DNA of 7,331 nucleotides from Acidimicrobiaceae bacterium (GTDB lineage: Bacteria > Actinomycetota > Acidimicrobiia > Acidimicrobiales > Ilumatobacteraceae), in NCBI GenBank assembly GCA_003154135.1, contig PMCN01000072.1, positions 12,386 through 19,716 of the forward strand. The letters run 5' to 3'. A program made the position numbers and the translations under genes. The notes below the pieces were generated by a model, which did not search any database, was not told the origin of the DNA, and saw only the letters and a program-made list of their open reading frames with translations. Shown here piece after piece: positions 6,403 through 7,331 of the stretch; the stretch's first letter is position 1, and each line of letters begins with the position of its first letter.

Positions 6403-7331
6403 TGCGGCGTCTTCGGCGTCTCCACCCCGCACGGCGACGGTGTCGCGCAGCTCGCCTTCTTCGGGCTCTTCGCGCTGCAGCACCGCGGCCAGGAAGCCGC
6501 CGGCATCGCCACCAGCGACGGCTCCCGGGTGCGGGTGCACAAAGACTCCGGCCTCGTGGCCAACGTGTTCACACCGGCCACGATGAGCCAGCTCACCGGC
6601 TACCACGCCATCGGCCACACCCGCTACAGCACCACCGGCGGCAACTCGCTGAAGAACATCCAACCCTTCGTGGTCGAGACCATGCACGGCCCGCTCGCCG
6701 TGGCCCACAACGGCAACCTGGTCAACGCGTCGGCGCTGCGCGACGAACTGCTCGCTCGCGGCTTCGGCCTCACTGCCACCAGCGACACCGAGGTCGTCAC
6801 GCTCATGCTGGCCGCGGCCGGCGGTTCGACGTGGGAGGACCGCATCGAGCGCACGCTGCCGGCGTGGAAGGGCGCCTACTCGCTGGTCATGCTGGTCGGC
6901 GACCGAGTGGTCGCCGTGCGCGACCCGTGGGGGTTCCGCCCGATGAGCGTCGGCCGCCTGCCCCATGGCGGCTATGCGGTCGCGTCGGAGACATGCGCGC
7001 TCAACACGCTCGGTTGCGTCGAGATCGACGAGGTGAAGCCGGGCGAGATCGTCACCTTGAAGGGTGCCGAGATCACCCGCCGCCAGGCGCTCACCCCTGC
7101 CGCGCAGCCGGCGCGGTGCACCTTCGAGTTCGTGTACTTCAGCCGGCCCGACAGCGTGTGGGCCGGACGCAACGTGCACCACGTGCGTCAGCGGTTGGGG
7201 GAAGCGCTCGCCCGCGAGTCTGGCGTCGACGCCGACGTGGTGATTCCGGTGCCCGACAGCTCCATCCCAGCGGCCATCGGCTACGCACGGCAGAGCGGAA
7301 TCGCCCACAACGACGGCCTCATCAAGAACCG
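6328..7331 (+). CDS. purF: Amidophosphoribosyltransferase, C-terminus missing
   Basis: First committed enzyme of purine synthesis: PRPP plus glutamine gives phosphoribosylamine. 334 residues of an expected 480-510 are present. The N-terminal-nucleophile glutaminase domain begins at Cys26 (ECGVFGV), exposed after removal of a 25-residue propeptide. Glutamine-site residues are Arg99 in GHTRYST, Asn128-Gly129 in HNGN and Asp153 in SDTE; subtracting 25 places them within two positions of E. coli Arg73, Asn101 and Asp127. DPWGFRPM and SETCALNTLG follow. Cys264 in RCTFEFVYFSRPDS matches a [4Fe-4S] ligand of the B. subtilis-type enzyme. The phosphoribosyltransferase domain starts at VIPVPDSSIPAAIGYA (305-320) and ends at GLIKN, before the PRPP loop. 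A propeptide plus this Cys indicates the iron-sulfur type. The gene overlaps purC by 11 bases. In characterised relatives it is feedback-inhibited by purine nucleotides. Confidence 0.96.
   Translation, partial: MFPDQHHDDQHHDDDRPRDDRPHEECGVFGVSTPHGDGVAQLAFFGLFALQHRGQEAAGIATSDGSRVRVHKDSGLVANVFTPATMSQLTGYHAIGHTRYSTTGGNSLKNIQPFVVETMHGPLAVAHNGNLVNASALRDELLARGFGLTATSDTEVVTLMLAAAGGSTWEDRIERTLPAWKGAYSLVMLVGDRVVAVRDPWGFRPMSVGRLPHGGYAVASETCALNTLGCVEIDEVKPGEIVTLKGAEITRRQALTPAAQPARCTFEFVYFSRPDSVWAGRNVHHVRQRLGEALARESGVDADVVIPVPDSSIPAAIGYARQSGIAHNDGLIKN

Larger units (their letters stand above)
1864..7331 (+). other. purLQCF operon (right end outside window)
   Basis: Four co-directional purine genes with junctions of -4, +15 and -11 bases and no terminator-like hairpin between them. 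A single transcript from the region upstream of purL is the simplest reading. The gene order purL-purQ-purC-purF puts both FGAM synthase subunits first. purM commonly follows purF in other bacteria and may lie beyond the right edge. Confidence 0.85.

Noticed and set aside
1..7331. tRNA or rRNA genes, CRISPR arrays, insertion sequences, inverted terminal repeats, prophage or defence genes
   Set aside because: Nearly every base is accounted for by six recognisable metabolic genes. The remaining gaps are 1, 83 and 15 bases, and none shows such a structure.

Overview
The window is high-GC DNA (roughly 70% by eye, with G or C at most third codon positions) that is coding almost end to end. It shows two short actinobacteria-like features: a TANNNT -10 box just upstream of a GTG start, and tightly coupled genes. 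Together with the type of FGAM synthase encoded, which is not the short PurL plus separate PurS used by Streptomyces and Mycobacterium, this suggests a deep-branching actinobacterium such as an acidimicrobiial lineage. That placement is an inference and was not tested by any search.

Layout. The left quarter is a two-gene minus-strand unit. A histidine-phosphatase (phosphoglycerate mutase-like) gene (1780-1118) is followed after a single base by a GMC-family FAD oxidoreductase (1116-1), which runs off the left edge without its C-terminus. An 83-bp divergent intergenic region (1781-1863) separates these from a plus-strand purine operon that fills the rest of the window: purL (1864-4653), purQ (4650-5360), purC (5376-6338) and purF (6328 to the right edge, truncated).

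The operon encodes three enzymatic steps of de novo IMP synthesis. PurF makes phosphoribosylamine from PRPP and glutamine (step 1). PurL and PurQ together convert FGAR to FGAM (step 4), with PurQ supplying ammonia from glutamine. PurC joins CAIR and aspartate to give SAICAR. No separate purS is present. The PurL N-terminus instead carries about 140 residues that read as two tandem PurS-like units, as in the large single-chain enzyme, while the glutaminase remains a separate protein. Translation appears coupled: purL and purQ share ATGA, purC and purF overlap by 11 bases, and purQ, purC and purF each have a recognisable Shine-Dalgarno element. purL has none and is probably leaderless.

I found no RNA genes, mobile elements, CRISPR arrays or long repeats. 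The window is mostly ordinary core metabolism. The points most worth a second look are the His/Asp-rich PurF propeptide, the probable leaderless purL start, and the PurL domain arrangement. I see no evidence here for a previously undescribed system.
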